NCBI RefSeq assembly: GCF_000686125.1
Contig: NZ_JMMA01000002.1
Coordinates: 1,488,001-1,552,000, forward strand
DNA from: Ruminococcus sp. NK3A76
GTDB lineage: Bacteria > Bacillota > Clostridia > Oscillospirales > Ruminococcaceae
Length of the DNA stretch: 64,000 nucleotides
Direction: 5' to 3'
The position numbers and the translations under genes are program-made. The notes beneath the pieces were generated by a model. The model searched no databases. It saw only the letters and a list, made by a program, of their open reading frames with translations, and was not told where the DNA came from. Positions 15,846-25,115 of the stretch are shown here, piece by piece (within the stretch, counting starts at the first letter, position 1; each line of letters opens with the position of its first letter).

Positions 15846-16456
15846 TTCAATACTTCTTTCTGATAGAGTGAATTCTCATATATATATTTTACTACATTTT
15901 TATCCAAATAGCAAGATGGGTCATCACCGCTTAAAAACATTTTTCTTATTTCAGATGATGATACCTCTAAAGGCTCGGCATCACAAATAACGACTCTGCC
16001 GCCCTTTTGCTCCAGGGTTCGCTTTGCATCTTCAAGTGCTGCTCTGTCGCCGTTAAGGCGGGAAACACACACCAGAGTACAAAGCCTGAGTATCTGCTCA
16101 TACTCATACCATTTATGAAAATTACAAAGGCTATCGCTGCCGACGATGAAATAGATATCAAAGTCGGGACAGCTTTGATGAAAATGCTGTATCGTAAAGA
16201 GCGAATAGCTTTTGCTCTCACGCTTAAGCTCATAGTCAGAAAACTCTGTATTCTCACATGAACCAAAAGCAAGACGGAGCATATTCATTCTATGCTCACC
16301 CGATACAAGGCCGGTGCTTTGTTTATGAGGCGGTATGGCATTTGGAATGACGATACAAAGATCAGGCTCAACAGCTGCCCTTGCAGCATCAAATGCATTT
16401 TTATGGCCGTTATGAACAGGGTCAAAAGTACCGCCGTATATGAGCAGTTTTTTCAT
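15842..16456 (-). CDS. nadD: Nicotinate-nucleotide adenylyltransferase
   Basis: NadD joins ATP and nicotinate mononucleotide to give deamido-NAD in NAD synthesis. The 204-residue protein starts KKLLIYGGTFDPVHNGH, the nucleotidyl-transferase GTFDP and HxGH signatures. It ends with a typical SSSEIRKMFLSGDD motif near residue 165, and FIVGSDSLCNFHKW is near 105. It begins 1 bp after the yhbY stop and overlaps yqeK. This is the standard yhbY-nadD-yqeK-rsfS order of Firmicutes. Confidence 0.97.
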   Translation of the reverse strand: MKKLLIYGGTFDPVHNGHKNAFDAARAAVEPDLCIVIPNAIPPHKQSTGLVSGEHRMNMLRLAFGSCENTEFSDYELKRESKSYSLFTIQHFHQSCPDFDIYFIVGSDSLCNFHKWYEYEQILRLCTLVCVSRLNGDRAALEDAKRTLEQKGGRVVICDAEPLEVSSSEIRKMFLSGDDPSCYLDKNVVKYIYENSLYQKEVLN

Positions 16457-16457
16457 A

Positions 16458-16754
16458 TCACTTATTCTTCAGCTTGATGACAGGCTCTTTTTCATTGCGC
16501 TTATAGAGTATAGCTTTTGAGCCGATACACTGCACCACCTCGGCGCTTATACGCTCTGCTATATCTATAGCCGCCTCCTTAGCTGTAAGGAGGGAATTAT
16601 CGAGCACCTTTATCTTTACAAGCTCATGCACTCTTAAGTAATCGTCTATCTGAGCCACCTGAGCGTCATTGACGCCGCCCTTGCCTATCTGGAACACGGG
16701 CTCAATTGAATTTGCTAATGCTTTGAGCTCTGCTCTCTGCTTTGGTGTTATCAT
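16458..16754 (-). CDS. yhbY: YhbY-type RNA-binding protein
   Basis: A 98-residue CRS1/YhbY (CRM) domain protein. The family associates with pre-50S ribosomal particles. The expected start ITPKQRAELKALANSI and the GKGG loop (FQIGKGGVNDAQ, near residue 22) that contacts RNA are both present. It overlaps the rdgB stop codon by 4 nt, so its translation is coupled to rdgB. The last residues KLKNK are basic. Confidence 0.94.
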   Translation of the reverse strand: MITPKQRAELKALANSIEPVFQIGKGGVNDAQVAQIDDYLRVHELVKIKVLDNSLLTAKEAAIDIAERISAEVVQCIGSKAILYKRNEKEPVIKLKNK

Positions 16755-17338
16755 ACATTTTCCCCTTTATCAAGTTGTTCAAGAAGTGCCTTAAGAGCGT
16801 TTGCTCTATGAGACACGCTGTTTTTTACATCGCTGTCCACATCGGCAAAGCTGACACCGTCATACAGGAAAACAGGGTCATAGCCAAAGCCGTTACTGCC
16901 GGAGGGAGTGTGGGCGATAGTTCCGTATACCCTGCCCTCGACTGCAAGCTCACGGCCATCGGAATAGATAAAGCAGATAGTACACATAAAGTGAGCACCA
17001 CGCTTTTCATCGGGAACGTCTTTGAGCTTTTCAAGAAGCAGTGCAGTACGCTCAGCATCGGTAGAAAGGCCGCCGAAGCGTGCGGAATATATACCCGGAG
17101 CCCCGTCAAGAGCATCAACGCAAAGACCGCTGTCGTCAGCGAGAACACACTCGCCGCTGAGTTCATGGATAGCCCTTGCTTTAAGTGCTGAGTTTTCGGC
17201 AAAGGTAGTGCCTGTTTCCTCGACTTCGACATCAAAGCCTGCCTCCTTTGCAGAGACGACCTCATAGCCGAGAGGAGAAAGCAGCTGAGAATACTCTCTG
17301 AGCTTACCCTTATTCGAGCTTGCTATAATAAGTCTCAT
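16751..17338 (-). CDS. rdgB: XTP/dITP diphosphatase (RdgB/HAM1)
   Basis: This enzyme removes non-canonical purine nucleotides such as dITP and XTP from the pool by cutting them to monophosphates. Motifs are IIASSNKGKLREY at the N-terminus, ETGTTFAENSALKAR near 46, VLADDSGLCVDALDGAPGIY near 66 and the terminal SHRANALKAL. I take the ATG at 17338 (195 residues), which is 7 nt after GAGG. The ATG at 17341 overlaps the previous stop (TGATG) and is also possible. A GTG at 17344 is too close to the ribosome binding site. Confidence 0.95.
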   Translation of the reverse strand: MRLIIASSNKGKLREYSQLLSPLGYEVVSAKEAGFDVEVEETGTTFAENSALKARAIHELSGECVLADDSGLCVDALDGAPGIYSARFGGLSTDAERTALLLEKLKDVPDEKRGAHFMCTICFIYSDGRELAVEGRVYGTIAHTPSGSNGFGYDPVFLYDGVSFADVDSDVKNSVSHRANALKALLEQLDKGENV

Positions 17339-17340
17339 CA

Positions 17341-17844
17341 TCACACCTCGTTAATGATCTCGCTCTTTCCCTGCGAGAGCTTTTCAAGGAATTTCTTTTC
17401 CTTTTCAGTATCCATAGTACCTATGCAGGCCTCGTTATAGATCATATACAGATCATACTCAAAGCCGCCGACTGCTGATGCACCGACAGAGTTGCCGCCG
17501 TCAACGCCGCATATCTCGACCTTCTTGACATTACGGGCTCTCATAAACTCACCGAGAGCGTCATTAAGGAAAGCATTAGGCTTTGACTTGGTATACATAT
17601 TCTTTGAAACGACCTTAAGGCCTGTAACTATATCAGACTCAGCAGCCTTGCCGTTAGGCATATTGCTTTTGAAAAGTCCCTTGGCAACTGTTCTTACATA
17701 GAATACTTCCTCAGGAGCATACTTTTCTATACGCTTATTGATATTATCAATGAGCTTTTTACGGTCGTAGTTATACAGATCTTTATTTCTGAATTTACCT
17801 ACATAGTATTCCTGCATATTGATTATAAGCAAAACGTTATCCAT
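17341..17844 (-). CDS. Isochorismatase-fold protein without catalytic Asp and Cys
   Basis: A 167-residue protein with the overall pattern of the isochorismatase/nicotinamidase hydrolase family. It has an N-terminal hydrophobic strand followed by MQ (LLIINMQEYYVG), a central strand-loop VEICGVDGGNSVGASA near residue 110, and an acidic ending. Active members have Asp in the first motif and a nucleophilic Cys in the second. Here these positions read Asn (IINMQ) and Ser (GNSVGASA). It is therefore probably not an active cysteine hydrolase, and could be a binding or regulatory protein. It lies between ftsY and rdgB and has an AGGGAGG ribosome binding site. Confidence 0.7.
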   Translation of the reverse strand: MDNVLLIINMQEYYVGKFRNKDLYNYDRKKLIDNINKRIEKYAPEEVFYVRTVAKGLFKSNMPNGKAAESDIVTGLKVVSKNMYTKSKPNAFLNDALGEFMRARNVKKVEICGVDGGNSVGASAVGGFEYDLYMIYNEACIGTMDTEKEKKFLEKLSQGKSEIINEV

Positions 17845-17880
17845 TATATGTTCCTCCCTATATTTCTTATTTAGAATTAT

Positions 17881-18786
17881 TTATTCAAAAAGTGCATTTA
17901 CAAAATCCTTTGCAACAAACGGCTGGATATCCTCGATCTTTTCGCCGACTGTAACGAGCTTTACAGGGATCTTCAGTTCGTCTGTGATAGAGATTATGAT
18001 ACCGCCCTTGGCTGTACCGTCGAGCTTTGTAAGGATAATACCTGTGATATCAGCGACCTCATTGAACTGTCTTGCCTGGTTGACTGCGTTCTGGCCTGTT
18101 GTGGCGTCGAGTGCCAGAAGCACCTCGAGCGAGCAGCCTTCTGCCTGCTGATGAACTATCCTTGCTATTTTTCTGAGCTCATCCATAAGGTTCTTTTTAT
18201 TATGAAGTCTGCCGGCGGTATCACAGATAACTATATCTGCATTTCTTGCCTTGGCAGCGTTAAGTGCATCATACACAACAGCCGCAGGGTCAGAGCCGGC
18301 ATTATGCTTGACTATATCAACGCCTGCACGCTGTGTCCAGACTTCGAGCTGGTCGATAGCTGCTGCACGGAAAGTATCTGCTGCTGCAACGATGACCTTT
18401 TTGCCCTGCTGAGAGAGCTGGTACGAGAGCTTACCTATAGTAGTGGTCTTTCCGGCACCGTTAACGCCTATAACAAGTATTACAGAAGGCGTTGTTGAAA
18501 GGTCAAGAGGCTGATCCTCGCCGAGCATATCGGTTATTACCTCTTTGAGCATATCCTTGATAAGCGAAGGGTCTGTAATCCCCTGCTTCTTGACACGGTC
18601 TCTGAGCTCCTCGCATATAGCGACAGAGGTATTGACACCTATATCGCAAAGGATAAGTGTCTCCTCGAGTTCCTCGAACAGCTCGTCATCTATTTTGGTA
18701 AAGGAATGAAGAAGGCGCTCTATCTTGCCCATCATAGAGTCCTTGGTCTTTTTTAGTCCTGCTTTGAGTTTTTCAAAAAATCCCAT
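17881..18786 (-). CDS. ftsY: Signal recognition particle receptor FtsY
   Basis: FtsY is the membrane-associated GTPase that docks SRP-ribosome complexes at the translocon. The 301-residue protein is the short form, with a small basic N-terminus ([15 protein letters not shown]) that should bind lipid. The NG domain shows [16 protein letters not shown] (P-loop) near 108, [16 protein letters not shown] near 137, [11 protein letters not shown] (G3) near 190 and [12 protein letters not shown] (G4) near 250. It follows smc with an 18-bp gap, the usual smc-ftsY pair. Confidence 0.97.
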   Translation of the reverse strand: MGFFEKLKAGLKKTKDSMMGKIERLLHSFTKIDDELFEELEETLILCDIGVNTSVAICEELRDRVKKQGITDPSLIKDMLKEVITDMLGEDQPLDLSTTPSVILVIGVNGAGKTTTIGKLSYQLSQQGKKVIVAAADTFRAAAIDQLEVWTQRAGVDIVKHNAGSDPAAVVYDALNAAKARNADIVICDTAGRLHNKKNLMDELRKIARIVHQQAEGCSLEVLLALDATTGQNAVNQARQFNEVADITGIILTKLDGTAKGGIIISITDELKIPVKLVTVGEKIEDIQPFVAKDFVNALFE

Positions 18787-18804
18787 TTAAAAAACTACCT
18801 CCGA

Positions 18805-21800
18805 TCATTGTTCATTATCCATATCGTAAGCCTCATCGGGGCTCATACGCAGCAGCTTTGATATACCCTTCTGCATGGTGACACCGTAGAGCACGTCGGC
18901 TTCTTCCATAGTACCACGTCTATGGGTAATAGCTATAAACTGCGTCTTATCAGTAAATCTATGCAGATACTGAGCATATCTTGCAACATTGACATCATCG
19001 AGCGCTGCTTCTATCTCATCAAGCAGACAGAAAGGCGAAGGACGCAGCTTAAGGATAGCAAAGTATATCGCAATAGCCACAAAAGCCTGTTCACCGCCCG
19101 AGAGAGACACAAGGTTCTTGATGACCTTTCCGGGAGGGGCGACTCTGATATCGATCCCACATTCGAGCACATTGTCAGGGTCAGCAAGTATAAGCTCTGC
19201 CCTGCCGCCGCCGAAAAGCTCGGTGAATATCGCCTTGAAGCTCCTGTTTATCGCATCAAAGCTCTCAGTGAATATCTCCTTCATCTTCTCGGTCAGGTCA
19301 TCAATCAGCCCTGCGAGCTGGAGCTTGGAGTTATTGACATCATCAAGCTGCGAAGTCATAGTCTCAAAGCGCTCGCTTACCTCCTCGTACTCCTCGATAC
19401 TTGCGAGGTTGACGTTACCGAGAGCCTTTATCTTGCCCTTAAGCTCGGAAAGGCGCTTATTTGCCTGTGCGACATCTATTGTCATATCAGCAAGCTCCTG
19501 AGCCTGCGAGCGTGTGAGCTCATAGTTATCATAGAGCGATGCAACTATCCTGTCGAACTCGGCAGTTTCACTTCTGACGCTTTCTTCAAGGCGTGAGAGC
19601 TGACCCTGGAGGTTCTCCTTCTCGTTGAGCTTTGAGCGCTGCTCGCTTCTGAGCTTTTCTGCGCTGTCGCTGAGGGTTGATCTCTTGACAGATCTTGATG
19701 TTATATCATCTTCGATCTGCTTGATAACACCAACGCTGTCCTTAAGAGACTGCTGAAGGCTTGATATCATATCATGCTTATCAGCTATCTGCTTATTCAG
19801 GTCGTCTATCCTGTCACGGCTGTCGCTGCTGTCAGCGGCGGAGCGTGTGATAAGCTCCTTAGTCTGCTCGATAGTTGACTTTATCAGCTCGATATCCTTT
19901 TGTATCTGTACACCTTCTATTCTAACCGAAGAGAGCTTTTCTGTCAAGTCCTCACGCTGGCGGCGAAGACCTTCGAGCTTGCTCTTTGAGCTTGCGAGCT
20001 CGCCCTCACGCTCGGCTATACGGGTATTCAGCTCATTAAGAGAAAGGATAGCCTCGTTTATATCATTATCAAGCTGCTTAAGGCGCTTCTTTGACGAATC
20101 TATCTGAGCGTCATATTCATCGAGTTTCTGCTCGCAGTCTTTTCGTATCTCGCAGATACGCTTTATCTCCATATCGAGCTTCAAGGTCTCACCGGAGAGG
20201 GTGTTTATTGTTTCACGCTCACCCTCAGCCTGAGCGGAAAGGTTTGCACATTCTTGTCTGAGCTGTGCTGTGCCAGACTTCATATCATTGAAGGATTTTT
20301 CAAGTGCTGCGCATTTTGCAGAGAGGTCGTCTATCTCATTCTTTCTTGAAAGCAGGCCGGCTGTCTTTGAAGCAGAACCGCCCGTGAAAGAACCGCCTGC
20401 ATTTATGACCTGGCCGTCAAGAGTACATATCTTGAAGCGGTAGTTATACTTTTTAGCGATATTTGATGCGAGATCGATATTCTCGGCGATACACACCTTT
20501 CCAAGAAGATATCTTGCTATGACATCATATCTGCTGTCGCAGGTGACGATATCGCTTGCAATGGCGACAAAGCCTTCTTCATTTTCAACTCCCTGCGCAT
20601 CGAGCCTGCCGACCTTGACAGATGTGAGCGGAAGGAAAGTCGCCCTGCCCGCCTTAGTTTCCTTTAAGAACTTGATAGCACGTTTAGCACCCGACTCATC
20701 GTCTGTAACGATATTCTGCATTGCTGCACCGAGGGCAGTTTCTATTGCAAGGTCATATTCTTTTCTTGTGGATATTATCTGGGCTACAGAGCCGCAGATG
20801 CCCGAAAGCCTTCCCTGCTTTTTAGCTTTAAGGACGCTTTTAACGCTATAGGCAAAGCCTTCCATATTGCTTTCGAGGTCTTTGAGGATATTAAGGCGCT
20901 GAGATGTCTGTATAAGCTCACTCTCGGCCTGTCTTATCTCATTCTCCTGTTTTTCGAGCTTCTGGGCTTTATTCTTAAGAAGCAGCTCGAAGCCGGATAG
21001 TTTATTCTTATGCTCATTGAGGTTTTCCTCTGCCTTGGCAAAGGCTGACCTTTTAGCTTTAAGCTCATCGGAAAGCTGCTGCTCGTCCTTCTCGCCCTGA
21101 GCGAGATCTGCTGTGAGCTTTTCAAGGCTTTCTTCAAGCTCATCAGTAAGATTCTTATTATTCTCTATCTTAAAGCCGAGAGAAGACTTTTCAAGGTAGA
21201 GCTTACTGAGCTCGTCGTTGGAATTCTGTAGTTCCTTATCAAAATCCTCTGTACTTGAAAGGAGCTTTGAAAAGCTATCCTCCGTCTTCACTTCGAGTGA
21301 TTTATTCTCATCGAGCTTTTTCATAAGTGCTTCGAGAGATGCGTTATGCTTAACAAGCTGTTCATCGAGGTAGCCGGCGTTTGTTTTAAAGGCTTCTATC
21401 TGCTCCTCAAGCTGTGTTATACTCTCTTTTAGATGCTCGATATCATTTTCACAGACGGCAATTTTTGATGTGGCCTGTGTATTATCAAGCTCTGTCTGGT
21501 GTATCTTTTCACGGAGCTCTGCTATCTCCTGCTCACAGGCAGCGCTCTGTTCAAAGGCCGACTGTATCTTATCATCAAGCTCATTGACTTCCTTTTCCAA
21601 AACATCATACTGCCCTCTGACAAGAGTGAGCTTTTCATTTGTTTCATCTATACTTTTTGTTGACTTATCGAGTTTCTGCACCCAGACGGATATTTCAAGG
21701 CCACGTTTTTCTTCTTCAAGAACGATGAATTTCTTAGCCTTTTCCGATTGGGTCTTTAAAGGCCCGAGGCGTGAGCTGAGTTCCGAGAGGATATCTGTTA

Positions 21801-22371
21801 TCCTTGATATATTATCCTCAGCTGCAACGAGCTTACGCTCGGCTTCTTCTTTTTTATAGCGGAATTTGGAGATACCGGCGGCTTCTTCAAATATCTCACG
21901 CCTGTCAGTAGACTTACTCGAAACTATCTCCGCTATCCTGCCCTGACCGATGATAGAATAACCGTCACGGCCAAGACCTGTATCCATAAACAGCTCGACG
22001 ATATCCTTAAGGCGGACATTCTCGCCGTTGATGATATATTCGCTGTCGCCGTTTCTATACAGCTTACGGGAAACACGAACCACATCGCTGTCAACATTAA
22101 GTGCTTTATCTGTATTATCTATCGTGAGTGTGACCTGTGCAAAGCCTACAGACTTTCTCTGCTCTGTTCCGGCAAAGATAACGTCCTCCATCTTTCCGCC
22201 TCGGAGCGTTTTAGACGACTGCTCGCCCATTACCCAGCGCATAGCGTCACCTATATTGCTCTTGCCCGAGCCGTTAGGCCCGACAACAGCTGTGATGCCC
22301 TTATCAAAATCAAGGGATATCTTATCGGGGAAAGACTTGAAGCCCTGCATTTCAAGACCTCTCAGGTACAT
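18805..22371 (-). CDS. smc: Chromosome partition protein SMC
   Basis: SMC forms the condensin ring with ScpA and ScpB and organises the chromosome. The 1188-residue protein has the N-terminal ATPase half with VVGPNGSGKSNIGDAM near residue 30, long coiled coils (about 170-500 and 670-1000), and a central hinge around 515-660 with GGSFTGGSA. The C-terminal half has the ABC signature LSGGEQAFVA and the Walker B CLLDEIEAALDD near 1130. It lies between a radical SAM gene and ftsY, close to rnc as in most Firmicutes. scpAB are elsewhere. Confidence 0.98.
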   Translation of the reverse strand: MYLRGLEMQGFKSFPDKISLDFDKGITAVVGPNGSGKSNIGDAMRWVMGEQSSKTLRGGKMEDVIFAGTEQRKSVGFAQVTLTIDNTDKALNVDSDVVRVSRKLYRNGDSEYIINGENVRLKDIVELFMDTGLGRDGYSIIGQGRIAEIVSSKSTDRREIFEEAAGISKFRYKKEEAERKLVAAEDNISRITDILSELSSRLGPLKTQSEKAKKFIVLEEEKRGLEISVWVQKLDKSTKSIDETNEKLTLVRGQYDVLEKEVNELDDKIQSAFEQSAACEQEIAELREKIHQTELDNTQATSKIAVCENDIEHLKESITQLEEQIEAFKTNAGYLDEQLVKHNASLEALMKKLDENKSLEVKTEDSFSKLLSSTEDFDKELQNSNDELSKLYLEKSSLGFKIENNKNLTDELEESLEKLTADLAQGEKDEQQLSDELKAKRSAFAKAEENLNEHKNKLSGFELLLKNKAQKLEKQENEIRQAESELIQTSQRLNILKDLESNMEGFAYSVKSVLKAKKQGRLSGICGSVAQIISTRKEYDLAIETALGAAMQNIVTDDESGAKRAIKFLKETKAGRATFLPLTSVKVGRLDAQGVENEEGFVAIASDIVTCDSRYDVIARYLLGKVCIAENIDLASNIAKKYNYRFKICTLDGQVINAGGSFTGGSASKTAGLLSRKNEIDDLSAKCAALEKSFNDMKSGTAQLRQECANLSAQAEGERETINTLSGETLKLDMEIKRICEIRKDCEQKLDEYDAQIDSSKKRLKQLDNDINEAILSLNELNTRIAEREGELASSKSKLEGLRRQREDLTEKLSSVRIEGVQIQKDIELIKSTIEQTKELITRSAADSSDSRDRIDDLNKQIADKHDMISSLQQSLKDSVGVIKQIEDDITSRSVKRSTLSDSAEKLRSEQRSKLNEKENLQGQLSRLEESVRSETAEFDRIVASLYDNYELTRSQAQELADMTIDVAQANKRLSELKGKIKALGNVNLASIEEYEEVSERFETMTSQLDDVNNSKLQLAGLIDDLTEKMKEIFTESFDAINRSFKAIFTELFGGGRAELILADPDNVLECGIDIRVAPPGKVIKNLVSLSGGEQAFVAIAIYFAILKLRPSPFCLLDEIEAALDDVNVARYAQYLHRFTDKTQFIAITHRRGTMEEADVLYGVTMQKGISKLLRMSPDEAYDMDNEQ

Positions 22372-22384
22372 TTTCTCACTTCCC

Positions 22385-23389
22385 TTACTGCCAAATATTT
22401 ATTACCTGATATTTATCATTGGTATCATCAGAAGGCACGAGCCTAAGTTCAAAGCCTTTATCTGCAAAGTACCCGACGTTGCTCTTTTTCTGGCCGAGTG
22501 CTTTACTAAGGTTCTTTGAAGGGACAGCAAATTCTGCGATGCCCTTTGAAAGACCTGTTTTATTTATTTCTGCATCAAATGCCTTACGGTAGCAGACCGC
22601 CTCACAAAGCTCCCGGAAAGCCGGGTGGTAGAAGCCGCCGAGCATATCACGCTCAACAAACTCGCTTGCGTGAAGGCCGCATTTGATGACCTTTATATCT
22701 GCATTATCAAACTCGGTGAGCATATCTGCACAGAGTTCAACAACATCGTCAAAGCTCATAGTCTGGTATTCACCTGACTGATACAACGAACCGAGCTTTG
22801 TGCCCTTTAGTATCACTACGGGGTAGATACGGACTGTCTGCGGGCGGATATCAATTATCTTACGCATAGTTGCAAGCTCTTTTTCACGGGTGCTTTTATA
22901 CAGGCCGACCATCATTTGCAGGCCAAGCTCAAAGCCATATCGGCGGATAAGTTCACTTGCATCAACAACATCCTGTGCTGTATGGCCACGCTCATTTGCT
23001 GCAAGCACTTCATCGTCAAGAGACTGAGCGCCGAGCTCTATTGCTGTAACGTTATACTTTTTCAAAACGCCAAGCACGTCGTCATCAATATAGTCGGGAC
23101 GTGTTGAAAGTCTTATGCCACGAAACTTACCCTCGCCGACAAACTCATTGGCGGCTTCAAGCAGTGCTGTCATATAATCATGCCTTATAGCAGTAAAGCT
23201 GCCGCCGAAGAAGGCTATCTCAGTGTTTTCAGGTGATGATATCTCATCAAGAGCCTGAGCGCATATACGCCTTACATCATCAGGCTTAGGGGCTTTATCC
23301 TCACCGCTTATCGTGCGCTGGTCGCAGAATGCACAGAGGTGGGGACAGCCGATATGCGGCACGAAAATGGATATATTACTATGCTTCAT
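22385..23389 (-). CDS. Elp3-type radical SAM protein
   Basis: A 334-residue radical SAM enzyme. The iron-sulfur cluster cysteines are in CPHLCAFCDQ near residue 14 (CX3CX2C), followed by IAFFGGSFTAI near 58 and a region like the Elp3 family. It has no acetyltransferase domain. I start at the ATG at 23389, which overlaps the end of rnc. The longer start at 23407 lies deeper inside rnc. The family lies between rnc and smc in many clostridia, but its substrate is unknown. A role in tRNA or rRNA modification would fit its neighbours but is a guess. Confidence 0.88.
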   Translation of the reverse strand: MKHSNISIFVPHIGCPHLCAFCDQRTISGEDKAPKPDDVRRICAQALDEISSPENTEIAFFGGSFTAIRHDYMTALLEAANEFVGEGKFRGIRLSTRPDYIDDDVLGVLKKYNVTAIELGAQSLDDEVLAANERGHTAQDVVDASELIRRYGFELGLQMMVGLYKSTREKELATMRKIIDIRPQTVRIYPVVILKGTKLGSLYQSGEYQTMSFDDVVELCADMLTEFDNADIKVIKCGLHASEFVERDMLGGFYHPAFRELCEAVCYRKAFDAEINKTGLSKGIAEFAVPSKNLSKALGQKKSNVGYFADKGFELRLVPSDDTNDKYQVINIWQ

Positions 23390-24080
23390 TGACGCCCATA
23401 AGTGCAAGAGCTTCTTTTGCAGCGGCCTGCTCTGCTGATTTCTTAGAGCGGCCTGTGCCCTCGCCTATCACATTATTATTCAGGAGCACCTGTATAGTGA
23501 ACTTCTTGTCATGGTCGGGGCCTGACTCGGAGCTCAGATGATACTCTATCTTCTCCTCGGGATTATGCTGAATGACCTCCTGAAGGAGAGTCTTATAATC
23601 GTGGAATGCATCTGTGCCCTTCGGAGTGATATCCTCAGGGATAAATGACAGGATATAGGGAGCGACCGCCTCCATACCGCCGTCAAGATATATTGCTGCT
23701 ATAACTGCCTCAAAAGCATCGGAGACTATCGAGGGGCGTGTTCTGCCGCCTGTCTGCTCCTCGCCCTTACCAAGGAAGATATATGAACCAAGGTCAATTC
23801 GCTTTGAAAACTCAAAGAGTGCATTCTCACAAACAAGCGAAGCACGCAGCTTTGTGAGCTCACCCTCGGGGATATGCGAAAAATGCTTGAATATATGGTC
23901 AGAGACCACTATTGAGAGCACAGAGTCGCCTAAGAATTCAAGGCGCTCGTTCGAGCAGCGTGCTTTCTTGCTCTCATTCGCAAAGGAGGAATGAGAGAGC
24001 GCTTCAAACAAGAGCTGCTCGTCTTTGAATGTATAGTTTATCTTTTTCTGAAATTCCTTCAGAGCTGTATTTTCGTCCAT
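23379..24080 (-). CDS. rnc: Ribonuclease III
   Basis: RNase III cuts double-stranded RNA, maturing rRNA precursors. The 233-residue protein has the signature NERLEFLGDSVLSIVVSD near residue 43 (catalytic Glu and Asp), a second acidic cluster SDAFEAVIAAIYLDGG near 117, and a C-terminal dsRNA-binding domain ending GTGRSKKSAEQAAAKEAL. It starts 3 bp after plsX. The acpP gene that usually separates plsX or fabG from rnc is absent here. Confidence 0.97.
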   Translation of the reverse strand: MDENTALKEFQKKINYTFKDEQLLFEALSHSSFANESKKARCSNERLEFLGDSVLSIVVSDHIFKHFSHIPEGELTKLRASLVCENALFEFSKRIDLGSYIFLGKGEEQTGGRTRPSIVSDAFEAVIAAIYLDGGMEAVAPYILSFIPEDITPKGTDAFHDYKTLLQEVIQHNPEEKIEYHLSSESGPDHDKKFTIQVLLNNNVIGEGTGRSKKSAEQAAAKEALALMGVNEA

Positions 24081-24083
24081 TGC

Positions 24084-25091
24084 TTACGCCTCTTTACTGC
24101 TTTTCATTGATGCGAGAGCTTCTGTTATAGTATCTATAACGCCTGTCTCGGTAAAGATCTTTGCCTGTCTTACAGCGTTATAGAAAGCCTTTGCATCAGA
24201 GCTGCCGTGTGCCTTTATTACAGGTTTTGCAGTACCAAGGAGAGGTGCACCGCCGTACTCGGAATAATCGACTTTTTTCTTGAAAGCCTTGACGTTATTC
24301 ATAACAAGAAGTGCTGCGAGCTTGCTCTTGGCATTAGCAGTGAGGAGAGTTTTAAGCTCACCTGCGAAGAATTTAGCCATACCCTCATAGAGTTTGAGCA
24401 TGATATTTCCTGTAAAGCCGTCAGCAACTACAACATCAGCATCACCGAGGGGCACCTGTCTTGCTTCGATATTTCCTGTAAAGTTAACAGGAGCAGTCTT
24501 TAAGAGCTTATATGTTTCAAGCTCGAGCTCTCTGCCCTTTGACTCCTCAGCGCCTATATTTGCAAGGCATACTCTCGGCTTTTTGACACCGAGCACCTTT
24601 TCCATATAAGCAGAGCCCATGATACCGAACTGCACGAGCATCTCAGGGCGGCACTCTGCATTTGCTCCGCTGTCAAGAAGCATAGTTGGTGCGCCTGCTG
24701 TCGGGAGGACTGTTGCAAGAGCAGGACGCTTGATGCCCTTAAGTCTCTTAGCGATAAAAGTAGCACCGACAACGAGAGCACCCGTAGAACCGGCAGAAAC
24801 GAAAGCATCGCCCTCACCGTCTGCAAGCATCTGAAGGCCGACTGCCATCGAGCAGTCCTTCTTGCTCTTGATGACCTCTGTAGGTTCATCGCATATCTCG
24901 ATGACCACAGGTGTATGCTTTATCTTAAGTGATGATATATCTATAGAATTATCCTTGGCACATTTCTTTATCTTTTCCTCATCGCCGACGAGGGTGACAT
25001 CTACCTTGAAATCGGCAACAGCATCTACTGCGCCTTTTATAACTTCGAGAGGGGCGTTATCGCCGCCGAATGCGTCCATTACAATATTCAT
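24084..25091 (-). CDS. plsX: Phosphate acyltransferase PlsX
   Basis: PlsX converts acyl-ACP to acyl-phosphate, the first step of phosphatidic acid synthesis in the PlsX/PlsY pathway. The 335-residue length fits. Signatures are IVMDAFGGDNAPLEVIKGA at the N-terminus, SAGSTGALVVGA near 100, LLDSGAN near 136 and VVADGFTGNIMLKLYEG near 212. GAGGAGG precedes the ATG. It follows trmFO, and rnc comes directly after it. No fab or acp gene is nearby. Confidence 0.97.
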   Translation of the reverse strand: MNIVMDAFGGDNAPLEVIKGAVDAVADFKVDVTLVGDEEKIKKCAKDNSIDISSLKIKHTPVVIEICDEPTEVIKSKKDCSMAVGLQMLADGEGDAFVSAGSTGALVVGATFIAKRLKGIKRPALATVLPTAGAPTMLLDSGANAECRPEMLVQFGIMGSAYMEKVLGVKKPRVCLANIGAEESKGRELELETYKLLKTAPVNFTGNIEARQVPLGDADVVVADGFTGNIMLKLYEGMAKFFAGELKTLLTANAKSKLAALLVMNNVKAFKKKVDYSEYGGAPLLGTAKPVIKAHGSSDAKAFYNAVRQAKIFTETGVIDTITEALASMKSSKEA

Positions 25092-25115
25092 TTTCTGACC
25101 TCCTCATATATATTA

